DNA of 64,000 nucleotides from Novosphingobium sp. PhB57. GTDB lineage: Bacteria > Pseudomonadota > Alphaproteobacteria > Sphingomonadales > Sphingomonadaceae. Below the pieces are notes generated by a model that saw only the letters and a list, made by a program, of their open reading frames with translations, had not been told where the DNA came from and did no database searches. Location: the NCBI RefSeq assembly GCF_004342985.1, contig NZ_SMBO01000001.1, positions 558,001 through 622,000 on the forward strand. The letters run 5' to 3'. Made by a program: the position numbers and the translations under genes. Below, piece by piece: positions 16,356 through 24,792 of the stretch (position 1 is its first letter; each line of letters begins with the position of its first letter).

Positions 16356-17147
16356 ATGCCTGACATGACTTACGAGAAAATCCTCTACAGCCTGGAAAAC
16401 GGCGTGGCGCGGATATCGATGAACGATCCCGCCACGCGCAATGCCGGATCGGCGCAAATGGGCGAGGAGCTTTTCGATGCCGTTTCGCGTGCGGCGTTCG
16501 AGGCGCGGGCTGTGCTGCTGACGGGCGAAGGCAAGGCCTTCTGCTCGGGCGCGAACCTGGGCGATGCGCAAGGTATGCTGGATAACCCGCGCCGCGACGT
16601 GGGTACTTTGCTGGACCGGCACTTCAACCCCGTCATCATCGCCATGCGCGACATGGAGCAACCGGTCGTCACCGCCGTGCGCGGCGCGGCGGCGGGCGTT
16701 GGCGCGGGGCTGGCGATGGCGGGCGACCTCATCCTCTGCGGAACGAGCGGGTTCTTTCTCCAGGCATTCCGTCATGTCGGGCTGGTGCCGGACGGGGGAT
16801 CGTCCTGGTTGCTGGCCCGCGCGGTCGGCCGGGTGCGCGCCATGGAGATGATGCTGCTGGGAGAGCGGCTCCCTGCGGAGAAGGCGCTGGAATGGGGCCT
16901 CGTCAACCGCGTGGTGCCGGACGAAGACCTCGATGAAGCCGCCATGGCGCTGGCCGGGGAACTGGCGCGCGGGCCCTGGTCACTGCGACGGATCAAGCAG
17001 GTGGCCTGGGCCGCAACCGATTGCACGCTGGAGCAGGCACTCACCAACGAGCGCCTCGGCCAGCGCGATGCCTCGCGCACCGCAGACTTCGTGGAAGGGG
17101 TGACGGCGTTTTCCGAAAAGCGCCAACCGTCTTTCCAGGGGCGCTAG
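16356..17147 (+). CDS. enoyl-CoA hydratase/isomerase family protein (PaaG-like)
   Basis: A crotonase-fold protein of 263 residues. The CoA pocket GKAFCSGANLGDAQGM and the oxyanion-hole segment AAGVGAGLAMAGDLILCG are present, but the two hydratase glutamates are replaced (GAGLAMAGD, and LQAFRHVGLVPDGG). This resembles PaaG/PaaB-type isomerases, in which an Asp in the VPDGG loop is catalytic. It probably shifts a double bond or acts on a ring-derived CoA thioester rather than hydrating a 2-enoyl-CoA. An internal ATG at 16365 is an alternative start. It forms a likely operon with the upstream flavin oxidoreductase; a hairpin follows. Confidence 0.85.
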   Translation: MPDMTYEKILYSLENGVARISMNDPATRNAGSAQMGEELFDAVSRAAFEARAVLLTGEGKAFCSGANLGDAQGMLDNPRRDVGTLLDRHFNPVIIAMRDMEQPVVTAVRGAAAGVGAGLAMAGDLILCGTSGFFLQAFRHVGLVPDGGSSWLLARAVGRVRAMEMMLLGERLPAEKALEWGLVNRVVPDEDLDEAAMALAGELARGPWSLRRIKQVAWAATDCTLEQALTNERLGQRDASRTADFVEGVTAFSEKRQPSFQGR

Positions 17148-17158
17148 CAGTCTCGAAG

Positions 17159-17188
17159 GCCGCCGGACCCTGAGGTGGAACCGGCGGC
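17159..17188. terminator. hairpin between convergent genes
   Basis: GCCGCCGG (17159-17166) pairs with CCGGCGGC (17181-17188). It is placed between the enoyl-CoA hydratase and the convergent CoA-transferase. No T-tract. Confidence 0.45.
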
Positions 17189-17245
17189 TGAAAGGCGGTG
17201 GGGAATCGACAAAGGCGGCCAGGGAAAGGCAGCCCGTGCGGCAGG

Positions 17246-18496
17246 TCAGATGATCCCGCTGGTCTCCAACTCGGCTATTCGCTGTTCGCTATAGCCCAGT
17301 TCAGCGAGCACTTCGGCATTGTGCTCGCCCAGCATCGGCGGGGCGAGGCGGATTGTCGCCGGGCTGGCGGACATCATCGCCAGCGGACTGGCGATAAGGT
17401 CCACCGTGCCGCTTTCGGCATGGGCGTGCGGCGTCGTGGCACGCAGGTTCCGGTGCTTGACCTGCTCGTCCTCCCAGACATCGGCCAGCTCGTTGTAGCG
17501 GGCCGCCGGGATGCCGACTCCGTCGAGCATGTCCTGCATTTCGGTGACGGTGAAAGCCTTGGCCCAGGTGTTGATGATGTCCATCAGTTCCGCCCGGTTG
17601 GTCTTGCCGCGCTTGAGATTGCTGTCGAAGCGCGGATCGGTGAACAGTTCGGGCCGCTCCATCAGCACGGTCAGGCGGCGGTAGTGCTCGTCGGTGCCGG
17701 CGGTGAGGTAGATGATGCCGTCCGCGCAGCGCATCAGGTCTGCCGGGCCGCCGCCATTGCCGCCATTGCCCAGGCGGGGCGGAGCCTGCCCGCTGATCAG
17801 GTAGTCCTGCATGATGTGGCTGACCATCGCGACCGAACTGTCGAGCAGGGCGATGTCGATGAATTGCCCCTCTCCGGTGCGATTGCGATATTGCAGCGCG
17901 CCGAGGATGGCGAGGGCGGTATTGTGCCCGGTCACGAAGTCGACAAGGCTGGGCCCGGTCTTGAGCGGTCCGCTGCCGGGCTGGCCTTCGGGAATGCCGG
18001 TGACGGCCATCATGCCGCCGGTTGCCTGGAACAAGCCGTCATATCCCGGCCGCGCGGCCATGGGTCCGGTCTGGCCGAAGCCGGTGACGGAGCAGTAGAT
18101 CAGGCCGGGGTTGATCTCTCGCAAGGTCTCGTAATCGAGGCCGAAGCGCTTGAGATCGCCGACTTTATAGTTTTCGATCAGCACGTCGGCGGTCTTGACC
18201 AACTCGCGCAGGATCGCCTGGCCTTCCGCTTTGGAATGGTTGAGCGTGATCGAGCGCTTGTTGCGGTTGGACACGGTGAAGAAGCTGGAGTGGCGCGTCT
18301 CGATCCCGTCCTTGCCGGGCACCCACGAGAAACCGTAGCCCCGGCCATCGTCACCGACGCCCGGGCGCTCGATCTTGATGACGTCGGCGCCAAGGTCGCC
18401 CAGGATCTGGGCGCCGATGGGGGCGGCAAAGACGCGGCTCATGTCGATGACGCGGATGCCGGCCAGGGCTGCTTTATCGTTCTGGTTCGTGCTCAT
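17246..18496 (-). CDS. class III CoA-transferase (CaiB/BaiF family)
   Basis: Transfers CoA between carboxylic acids through an aspartyl-CoA anhydride. The 416-residue protein has the family start ALAGIRVIDMSRVFAAPIGA, GDLGADVIKIERPGVGDDGR, NRNKRSITLNHSKAEGQA, the catalytic region FGQTGPMAARPGYDGLFQAT and the C-terminal domain with RNRTGEGQFIDIALLDSSVA. The Asp in PGYDG is in the usual nucleophile area. Family members activate bile acids, carnitine and aromatic acids; the substrate here is unknown. The ATG at 18496 (MSTNQNDK) is preferred to an upstream one at 18535. Confidence 0.92.
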   Translation of the reverse strand: MSTNQNDKAALAGIRVIDMSRVFAAPIGAQILGDLGADVIKIERPGVGDDGRGYGFSWVPGKDGIETRHSSFFTVSNRNKRSITLNHSKAEGQAILRELVKTADVLIENYKVGDLKRFGLDYETLREINPGLIYCSVTGFGQTGPMAARPGYDGLFQATGGMMAVTGIPEGQPGSGPLKTGPSLVDFVTGHNTALAILGALQYRNRTGEGQFIDIALLDSSVAMVSHIMQDYLISGQAPPRLGNGGNGGGPADLMRCADGIIYLTAGTDEHYRRLTVLMERPELFTDPRFDSNLKRGKTNRAELMDIINTWAKAFTVTEMQDMLDGVGIPAARYNELADVWEDEQVKHRNLRATTPHAHAESGTVDLIASPLAMMSASPATIRLAPPMLGEHNAEVLAELGYSEQRIAELETSGII

Positions 18497-18651
18497 GATG
18501 GCGCTGACGCTAGACCCTGCCCCGGAACCGGCCAAGACGAGCAGCCCCGCTTATCGCAGCGACGATCAAGCATCGTCATCGCCCGGCCGGGCTTATCCGG
18601 CCCGCCGAAAACGCCTAGCCGAAAGCGGAAGACGATGGACGGGAGCATGCG

Positions 18652-19434
18652 ATGAAGACGGCGATCATCACCGGGGCAGGCAGTGGCATCGGGCTGGAGA
18701 CCGCGAAAATTCTCCACCGCGAGGGCTTTGCCGTGGTCGGCGTCGGGCGAAGCAGGGACAAGCTGGCGACCTTGGAGGCGGAGATCGGCAATCCCGATCA
18801 CGTCCTGGCGATCAGCGCCGATCTGACCGATCCCGCTGCGCCGAAAGCCGTCGTTGCTGCCGCGCTGGAGCGGTTCGGGCGGATCGATGCCCTGGTCAAC
18901 AACGCGGGCGTGGGCAGTCCCAAGCCGCTCGACGAGACTGACGACGAAGCGCTCGACGGTTTCCTCGATATCATGCTGGTCGCCCCGTTCCGGCTCTGCC
19001 GCGATGTCATGCCGCACCTTTCCGAAGGGGCCAGCGTGGTCAATGTCACCAGTACGTTCGCCCATATCGGCGGAAGGCGCGGGGGCGCCTATTCCGCGGC
19101 GAAGGGCGGCCTGAAGTCGCTCACCGAACACATGGCCTGCGAATATGGGCCGCGCGGCATCCGCTCCAACTGCGTGGCGCCGGGCGTGACGATGACCGAC
19201 ATGGTCCGCCACCGTTTCGAGGACGAGACGTTCAAGCGCAGCAATGTGGAGACCACGCCTTATCCGCGGCTCGCCCAGCCCGAGGATATCGCTTCGGTGA
19301 TCGCGTTTCTCTGCCTGCCGGGGAGCGAGATGATCAACGGCCAGTCGATCGTCGTCGATGGCGGCTGGACGGCGACGAAATATCTCTCGCCGCGCGTCAC
19401 CCGCACGACATGGGTGGAACCGGACGGACAATAG
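18652..19434 (+). CDS. SDR family oxidoreductase
   Basis: A 260-residue short-chain dehydrogenase. The cofactor loop TGAGSGIGLETAKI is at the N-terminus, followed by NNAGVG near residue 83, a Ser-Thr pair in NVTSTFAHIGG near 125, and YSAAKGGLKS near 142 (catalytic Tyr and Lys). The C-terminus DIASVIAFLCLPGSEMINGQ is typical. VGRSR after the second strand suggests NADP use. The substrate is unknown. It is divergent from the CoA-transferase. Confidence 0.9.
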   Translation: MKTAIITGAGSGIGLETAKILHREGFAVVGVGRSRDKLATLEAEIGNPDHVLAISADLTDPAAPKAVVAAALERFGRIDALVNNAGVGSPKPLDETDDEALDGFLDIMLVAPFRLCRDVMPHLSEGASVVNVTSTFAHIGGRRGGAYSAAKGGLKSLTEHMACEYGPRGIRSNCVAPGVTMTDMVRHRFEDETFKRSNVETTPYPRLAQPEDIASVIAFLCLPGSEMINGQSIVVDGGWTATKYLSPRVTRTTWVEPDGQ

Positions 19435-19471
19435 CGCAGGTGGCGCCGCTCGGCCTTTCGTGCGGGGGCGG

Positions 19472-20428
19472 TCAGGTTCCGGCTGTGCAGAGCTGGTTGC
19501 CGCCGCGCCGTTTCGCCGCATAGAGCGCGGCATCGGCCTGGTGGAACAGCGCCTCCGGATCGACCACGCCTGCGAGGGTGGGCGCGGCCATTCCCGCACT
19601 CGCGCCGAGCGGCAGGGAATGGCCCTGCCAGACCACCGGCGACATCAGCGCAGGCAATCGGTGGCGCACGGAGCGTTCCAGCGCGGCGGACGAACTGCTG
19701 CGGTCGAGGATCATGGCGAACTCGTCGCCGCCGATCCGGGCGATCAGGCGCGCTTCGGGGAATGTGCGGCGAAGGCGGCGCGCAAAGTCGCTCAGGCAGG
19801 CGTCGCCGGCTGCATGGCCCCAGGCGTCGTTGACCGTCTTGAAGCCGTTGAGGTCGAACAGCACAAGCGCGCCGATCTCGCAAAGACCTTCGCCTCCCGC
19901 AGGCCGATCGAGAAATTCGGAGTGAAAGCAGGCGCGGTTGGAAAGGCCGGTGAGGGCATCGTTCTCGGCCAGATGGCGCAGGCGTTCCCAGCGCAGGCGC
20001 TCTTCGGTTATGTCCTGCTTCATGCCGTAGAGGGTGGTCGCCCGGCCGCGTTCGACGCGCGTGGCAGCGGTTATTCGCATCCAGCGGACTTCGCCGTCAC
20101 CGCGCAGGATCTGGGCGTCCATGGTGAAGCCCGAACCTTCCTCGATCGCCTTGGCGCGAAGCTGCGCGAGCAAGGCACGCGATTCCTCGGTGTAGAAATC
20201 CAGAGTCTCGCGCCGGTCCATCGGCCGGTCGGCCGGCGCGCCGAAGATGTTGAACACCCCTTCGGTCCAGGTCAGGGCCTGCGTCGAGAGGTCGCAGGAC
20301 CAGGCGCCCATTTCGGTGAGCGCGGCGGCCTGGGCATAGAGCTGTGCCTCCTGGCTCGCGACGGGCGTGGAGGGCCGGGTCTGCGGCTGGACAGGGTCCA
20401 ACAGGGATGAAACGATCGCGTGCTTCAA
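19472..20428 (-). CDS. PAS-GGDEF diguanylate cyclase
   Basis: A 318-residue signalling protein predicted to make cyclic di-GMP. Residues 30-145 look like a PAS/PAC sensor (MGAWSCDLSTQALTWTEGVF, then QILRGDGEVRWMRITA and TLYGMKQDITEERL). Residues 150-318 are a GGDEF domain: DALTGLSNRACFH, DLNGFKTVNDAWGHAAGD, and IGGDEFAM with the signature at 233-237. No upstream RXXD product-inhibition site is visible and no EAL domain follows. The apparent start is TTG at 20428. It has no membrane segment, so it is probably cytosolic. Confidence 0.88.
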   Translation of the reverse strand: MKHAIVSSLLDPVQPQTRPSTPVASQEAQLYAQAAALTEMGAWSCDLSTQALTWTEGVFNIFGAPADRPMDRRETLDFYTEESRALLAQLRAKAIEEGSGFTMDAQILRGDGEVRWMRITAATRVERGRATTLYGMKQDITEERLRWERLRHLAENDALTGLSNRACFHSEFLDRPAGGEGLCEIGALVLFDLNGFKTVNDAWGHAAGDACLSDFARRLRRTFPEARLIARIGGDEFAMILDRSSSSAALERSVRHRLPALMSPVVWQGHSLPLGASAGMAAPTLAGVVDPEALFHQADAALYAAKRRGGNQLCTAGT

Positions 20429-20551
20429 GAGAACCGATCCTCGGCGGAAGGCATGTCCCGGACGGGAGCCCGTAACCCGTTTAATCCCTTAGTGTAAAAG
20501 CATTGCTAACCATCCCGAGCGGCTCGGCGCCTCCCGTGAGGCGGGACGGAG

Positions 20552-21562
20552 TCAGACGAGCGGACGGACAAGGGTGAGAGCATGCTCTGCATCGACGCCG
20601 CGAACCGATTCGCGCACGACCAGATCGGCCGCGAAAGTATGGCGATCCGTGTCATTGCCGGTCAGCCTGCTTACGGCCTCCCGCGCGATTTCGTCCCAGG
20701 GAATGCGCATCGAGGTGAGGGCAGGTGCGGTTCTGGCCGCGATGGGCATGTCCTCGAAGCCGGCGACGGAAAGGTCCTGCGGCACTGCCAGACCGGCTTG
20801 CACCGCGGCCTGAAGGACGCCGGCAGCCATTTCGTCAGTGGCGGCGATGATCGCGCTGGGCCGGGGGCTGACGTCGAACAGGAGGTGCGCCGCGGCGCGG
20901 CCGGATTCGCACGAGCCGTCTCCCGCCACCACCAGCAGGGGTCCGGTCAGGCGGCGATCCGCGATAGCCTCGAGAAAACCCTGTTCGCGCAGGCGCCCGG
21001 ATAGCGAGTTGTCGCTGTTCGAAACGAGACCGATCCGGCGGTGTCCTTCGGCCGAGAGCCAGTGGACGAGCTGCGCCATGGCGGTGCGATCGTCGCAGGC
21101 AAGACCGGGATGGCCGAGGCGCGCGCAGCCTGCCCCTGCATCGGCACATGCGCGGGCAAGATCCTCCCGAGCCGAGAGCGGAGGAAGGAAGATGGCGCCC
21201 TGAGGGCGGCGGCGTTCAAGAAAGGCCTTCAGGCCCGCGAGCGGCTGTTCGCGCAGGAGCCAGGGCGCCATGACCGGGTCATCGTCGCCCAGAACCTCCA
21301 GTATCGCCGTTTCCACGATAGCGGCGAGGGCGGGGTCGCTGCCGTCGTGGAACAGCGCGAGCGTGGCCATGGCAGGGTCGGCGGCGTGACCGGGTAGCGG
21401 AAACAGGCGGTGGTCGAAGCCCAGCTCCTTCATCGCGGCCAGGATGCGCGCGCGGGTAGCAGGGCCTACGGATGCGCTGCCATTGACGAGGCGGCTGACG
21501 GTTTTTCGGGATACGCCGGCAAGGCGGGCGACATCGTCCATGGTAAGGCGCGGCGGCGGCAT
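20552..21562 (-). CDS. LacI family transcriptional regulator
   Basis: A 336-residue repressor. The N-terminal helix-turn-helix MDDVARLAGVSRKTVSRLVN is canonical (residues 8-27), with the hinge following, and the rest is a periplasmic-binding-like ligand domain (GHRRIGLVSNSDNSLSGRLR, RPSAIIAATDEMAAGVLQAA, VAGFEDMPIAARTAPALTSM). The sugar or other inducer is unknown. The start at 21562 is chosen because MPPPRLTMDDVARLAG is the family start. It is divergent from an acyltransferase gene with a 167-base intergenic region that probably contains its operator. Confidence 0.9.
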   Translation of the reverse strand: MPPPRLTMDDVARLAGVSRKTVSRLVNGSASVGPATRARILAAMKELGFDHRLFPLPGHAADPAMATLALFHDGSDPALAAIVETAILEVLGDDDPVMAPWLLREQPLAGLKAFLERRRPQGAIFLPPLSAREDLARACADAGAGCARLGHPGLACDDRTAMAQLVHWLSAEGHRRIGLVSNSDNSLSGRLREQGFLEAIADRRLTGPLLVVAGDGSCESGRAAAHLLFDVSPRPSAIIAATDEMAAGVLQAAVQAGLAVPQDLSVAGFEDMPIAARTAPALTSMRIPWDEIAREAVSRLTGNDTDRHTFAADLVVRESVRGVDAEHALTLVRPLV

Positions 21563-21729
21563 TTCAACATCATGTCGCCCCGCGCATGCGCTTCCAAGCA
21601 CAGTCCGATCCGATCCGGAGATGTGCCTGCGACGACCTGTTACAACCGTGTCATTGCAGAAAAGGCGCGAAATCCCTAAGTGAGCCGTGCTTCCGCAGCT
21701 GGCGGAACCGCCCACCCCACCGGAGAAAG

Positions 21730-22920
21730 ATGAAGCTCGCCCCGTCGCAACGCCACTATGGAATGGATTGGCTGCGCATCGGCGCGTTCGTTCTGCTGAT
21801 CTTCTACCATGTCGGTTTTTCGTTCACGCCGTGGGGTTACCAGACGCCCACGCGCGGTGTGGTGAGCTGGGCGGAAATTCCGCTGCTCGGCCTCAGCGCC
21901 TGGCGCCTGGCGCTGCTCTTTGCCATTTCCGGCTATGCCAGCGCCGCGCTTCTCAAGAAAGACGGCGACAATCGGGCCTTCCTCAAGAGCCGCATCCTGC
22001 GCCTTGGAATCCCTCTGCTTTTCGGCCTGACCGTGGTGGTGCCGCCGCAGCCCTACATGGGGCTGGTCAATAGCGGGTACGACCATGGATATGGTTACTT
22101 CCTGCTTTACGATGCCTTCCGGTTCCATAAAGTGGGATACGAAATTCTACCGGCCACGATGCACATGTGGTTCGTGATCTACCTGCTGGCTTACACGCTG
22201 GTGCTCTGCGCGGGACTGATGCTCCTGCCCGGAAGCTGGCGCGCGGCACTGCGCCGGGGTGCCGAGCGTCTGCTGTCGGGACCGGCCTTGCTGCCGCTGG
22301 GAATCGGACTGATCTTCGCGATCCGCATGCTTCCTTACGGCTGGACCGACATCCATAATTTCCTCCAGGACCGCGGCGCACACCTGCACTATTTCGGCAT
22401 GTTCCTGTTTGGATTCCTGCTGCGCGGTTCGGACCCCATCCGCGAGGCCATTGCCCGGCAGTGGAAGCTCGCGCTTGCGCTCGGCATCGCCGGCTATGCC
22501 TGGGTGATCGGCGACACGCTGCTCTATCCCGGCAATGTGCCGACGCCCGCGGCCTGGCAGGAGCCGTTGTCCTTCGCCAAGTCCGTCCAGTGCTGGGGAA
22601 CGGTGATCGCGCTCTTCGGTATCGCCGATCGCTTCTGGAACTTCGATAACCGCTGGCGTGCGACTTTGGTGGAGGCGGTCTTCCCGATCTACATCGCCCA
22701 TCAGACCGTGATGGTTTTCGTCAGCTATGGCATTCGCGACATGGGCCTTGGCGCCCTGGCGGAATTCCTCACGCTCTGTGCGGCAGTGGCCGGGGGTTCC
22801 TGGCTGTTCTACCTGATCGGGCGCGAGATAGGGCCACTGCGTCCGCTGATCGGGCTCAAGCGGCAGCGCCGGCGGGGCACGGCCGAAGAGCAGAAGCCTG
22901 CGCTCGCTTCGGCAGGCTGA
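21730..22920 (+). CDS. acyltransferase family (acyltransferase 3) integral membrane protein
   Basis: A 396-residue membrane protein of the acyltransferase 3/OpgC-like family. It begins RHYGMDWLRIGAFVLLIFYH, the motif in which the Asp-Trp-Leu-Arg and the following His are characteristic, and has about ten hydrophobic segments (ALLFAISGYASAALL, MHMWFVIYLLAYTLVLCAGL, FPIYIAHQTVMVFVSYGI). Family members acylate or succinylate exported glycans; the substrate here is unknown. GGAGAAAG just before the ATG at 21730 is a good ribosome site. It is divergent from a LacI regulator that may control it. Confidence 0.85.
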   Translation: MKLAPSQRHYGMDWLRIGAFVLLIFYHVGFSFTPWGYQTPTRGVVSWAEIPLLGLSAWRLALLFAISGYASAALLKKDGDNRAFLKSRILRLGIPLLFGLTVVVPPQPYMGLVNSGYDHGYGYFLLYDAFRFHKVGYEILPATMHMWFVIYLLAYTLVLCAGLMLLPGSWRAALRRGAERLLSGPALLPLGIGLIFAIRMLPYGWTDIHNFLQDRGAHLHYFGMFLFGFLLRGSDPIREAIARQWKLALALGIAGYAWVIGDTLLYPGNVPTPAAWQEPLSFAKSVQCWGTVIALFGIADRFWNFDNRWRATLVEAVFPIYIAHQTVMVFVSYGIRDMGLGALAEFLTLCAAVAGGSWLFYLIGREIGPLRPLIGLKRQRRRGTAEEQKPALASAG

Positions 22921-22934
22921 CTCCCACCAGCAAA

Positions 22935-22964
22935 CGGTTCCGACCTCTCGCGAGGCCGGAACCG
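22935..22964. terminator. bidirectional hairpin
   Basis: CGGTTCCG (22935-22942) pairs with CGGAACCG (22957-22964), and CCTC/GAGG inside extends the stem. It lies between the convergent acyltransferase and thiolase genes. Confidence 0.6.
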
Positions 22965-22968
22965 CCAA

Positions 22969-24138
22969 TCAGTCCCGCGTCAGCAGCAGCGCCGCAGCCA
23001 TCGGACCGCCGCCGGAGGTGGCGACGGCCACTTTCGGGTCGCCGGCGATCTGTCTCTCGCCGCCTTTGCCGCGCAGCTGGGTCACGGCCTCATGCGCGAA
23101 ACCGAAGCCATGCAGGCGTCCGGCGCCGAGCTGGCCGCCGAACGTGTTCAGCGGTAATTCCCCGTCGCGCGCGATCCGCGTCCCGCCCTCGATGAAGCGG
23201 CCGCCTTCGCCCTTTTCGCAGAAGCCCAGTCCTTCGAGCCAGGTGATCGGCAGGAAGGCGAAGCCGTCGTAGAACTGCACCGTGTCGACGTCGGCAGTGG
23301 TATAGTCCGTCCGCTTCCAGAGGTCGGCGCCGGTCTCGTAAGCGGCGAACTCCTCCACCTGATCCCAGGAATAGCGATCGACCGAGCCTGACATGGCGGC
23401 GATGCGGATCGGCTTGGCGGAGACTTCGTCCAGCGCGTCTTCGGCCGAAACGATCACCACGGTCGAGGCGTCCGAAAACCGGTCGCAATCGTAAAGGCAG
23501 AGCGGCGTGGTCACCATGCGCGCGGCCATGTACTTTTCGAGCGTCAGTTCTTCCTTGGTGATCGCGCGCGCGCGCGGGTTCGCCATGGCGTTTCTCGATC
23601 CGTTGATGGCGATCTGGCCGAGCTGTTCGCGCGTCAGGCCGTAACGGTGCATGTGCCGCGCCGCATATTGCGCCGTCCAGCAGGCGGCCGAAGTGGCCCA
23701 AAAGGGGCTGGTCCACTGGGAACTGCCGCTGACGGTGTCCTGCTTCGCGCCCGCCATGTATTGAGCCGGATCGGCCATGCCGCCCGCTTCGTAGACCGTG
23801 CGGAAACAGATAACATGGCGGCACAGACCCTGCTTCACCGCCATGGCCGCCACGCCGATGGCCGAGAGTTGGGCAGGCTGCTCCATCGCACCCATGTGCC
23901 ATTTCGACTTGATGCCCAGAACCTCGATCAGGTCCTCGCTGGCGATCGGGGAAAAGGCGGTATAGCCGGCCATCTTGCCGGGATACGTGAAGACCCCGTC
24001 GATCTGGTCGAGCGTGAGGCCGGCATCGTCGAGCGCCTCGCGCACGGCGTCCACGGTCAGCAGCAGCGGATGGCGCGGCAGGCGCACCCCGACTTCGGAT
24101 TGTCCGACGCCGGTAATATAGGCTTCCTTGCTGGGCAT
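22969..24138 (-). CDS. thiolase-like protein (lipid-transfer/Ltp2 type) lacking catalytic cysteines
   Basis: A 389-residue thiolase-fold protein beginning EAYITGVGQSEVGVRLPRHP. The usual nucleophile region reads GAMEQPAQLSAIGVAAMAV and contains no Cys, and the C-terminal motif reads VATSGGGPMAAALLLTRD with no Cys. The His-containing loop is GAGRLHGFGFAHEA. These substitutions suggest a non-condensing enzyme; the best-known relatives of this type are the steroid side-chain aldolases of the Ltp2 kind, which work with a DUF35 protein. The gene overlaps the upstream DUF35 gene by one base (TGATG), supporting a complex. The start at 24138 is fixed by that overlap. Confidence 0.85.
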   Translation of the reverse strand: MPSKEAYITGVGQSEVGVRLPRHPLLLTVDAVREALDDAGLTLDQIDGVFTYPGKMAGYTAFSPIASEDLIEVLGIKSKWHMGAMEQPAQLSAIGVAAMAVKQGLCRHVICFRTVYEAGGMADPAQYMAGAKQDTVSGSSQWTSPFWATSAACWTAQYAARHMHRYGLTREQLGQIAINGSRNAMANPRARAITKEELTLEKYMAARMVTTPLCLYDCDRFSDASTVVIVSAEDALDEVSAKPIRIAAMSGSVDRYSWDQVEEFAAYETGADLWKRTDYTTADVDTVQFYDGFAFLPITWLEGLGFCEKGEGGRFIEGGTRIARDGELPLNTFGGQLGAGRLHGFGFAHEAVTQLRGKGGERQIAGDPKVAVATSGGGPMAAALLLTRD

Positions 24139-24542
24139 CAGTCCGCTTTCTCGAAGAGGGGATAGAAGACGCCGTCCTGTTCCTCGAAAACGACGCGGAC
24201 ACGGTCTTCGAAGTCCACGGCTTCCACTGGGCAGCCGACGATATTGGTGGTCAGATAGACCCCCGGCGCCCCGTCCAGCTTCACGCGGGCGATCACGTAG
24301 GGCACTTCCAGCCCCTTGGCCCAGGGCTGGTGATTGATCGTGAAACTGTCGATCGTGCCGGTGCCGAGCACGGCCTGCGGGGCAACGTTTTCCGACTGGC
24401 AATGGCGGCACAGCAGGCGCGGGGGATGGGTGAATTCTCCGCAGTCCCCGCAATGGACGATGTTGAGCCTGCCTTCGCCGCCGCCGGTCCAGAACGCGGT
24501 GTTTTCCTGATCCAGCCGGGGCCGGGGCCTGGGTAAATTCAT
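24138..24542 (-). CDS. OB-fold/zinc-ribbon DUF35 protein, partner of thiolase-like enzyme
   Basis: A 134-residue protein with a rubredoxin-like zinc ribbon (CGDC near residue 31 and CRHC near 45) followed by an OB-fold (LGTGTIDSFTINHQPWAKGL, VPYVIARVKLDGAPGVYLTT, FEDRVRVVFEEQDG). DUF35 proteins bind acyl-CoA thioesters as partners of thiolase-like enzymes, for example ChsH2 with Ltp2. Translation is coupled to the downstream thiolase-like gene through TGATG. It is the promoter-proximal gene of the pair, divergent from a TonB receptor. Confidence 0.88.
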   Translation of the reverse strand: MNLPRPRPRLDQENTAFWTGGGEGRLNIVHCGDCGEFTHPPRLLCRHCQSENVAPQAVLGTGTIDSFTINHQPWAKGLEVPYVIARVKLDGAPGVYLTTNIVGCPVEAVDFEDRVRVVFEEQDGVFYPLFEKAD

Positions 24543-24633
24543 GTCCGGAGCCTCTCCCTTTTAGGCGCCGAAATTCCGCGCCGCATGGGTCTGCGTCAAG
24601 CAGGGGAGGGGATTGATCGCGGGGGCGCGGGCG

Positions 24634-24650
24634 TTGCGCAAATGTCGCAA
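24634..24650. promoter_or_regulatory. short inverted repeat in the divergent DUF35/TonB-receptor region
   Basis: TTGCG (24634-24638) and CGCAA (24646-24650) are separated by 7 bases, in the 250-base region between the DUF35 and receptor genes. It is a candidate operator for shared regulation, but it is short and could be chance. Confidence 0.25.
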
Positions 24651-24792
24651 ACCGTTGAAAATCCGATGTGGAAAAAGTTGATTTGGAGCGGATTTGCGTT
24701 GCCGCCAACATATCTCCCAAAAATCGGTAACAAGACTGTCATTGCGGACAAGTACTCGCCCGGCCGGTTTTTCAACCAATAGGGAATGCGAC

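Noticed and set aside
19358..20410. Long open frame antisense to the diguanylate cyclase
   Set aside because: High GC makes long antisense frames common here; the sequence has no domain character while the opposite strand has PAS and GGDEF motifs.
22969..24720. A 583-residue thiolase with an N-terminal extension
   Set aside because: The extension is the DUF35 gene read in the wrong frame; the real start is at 24138.
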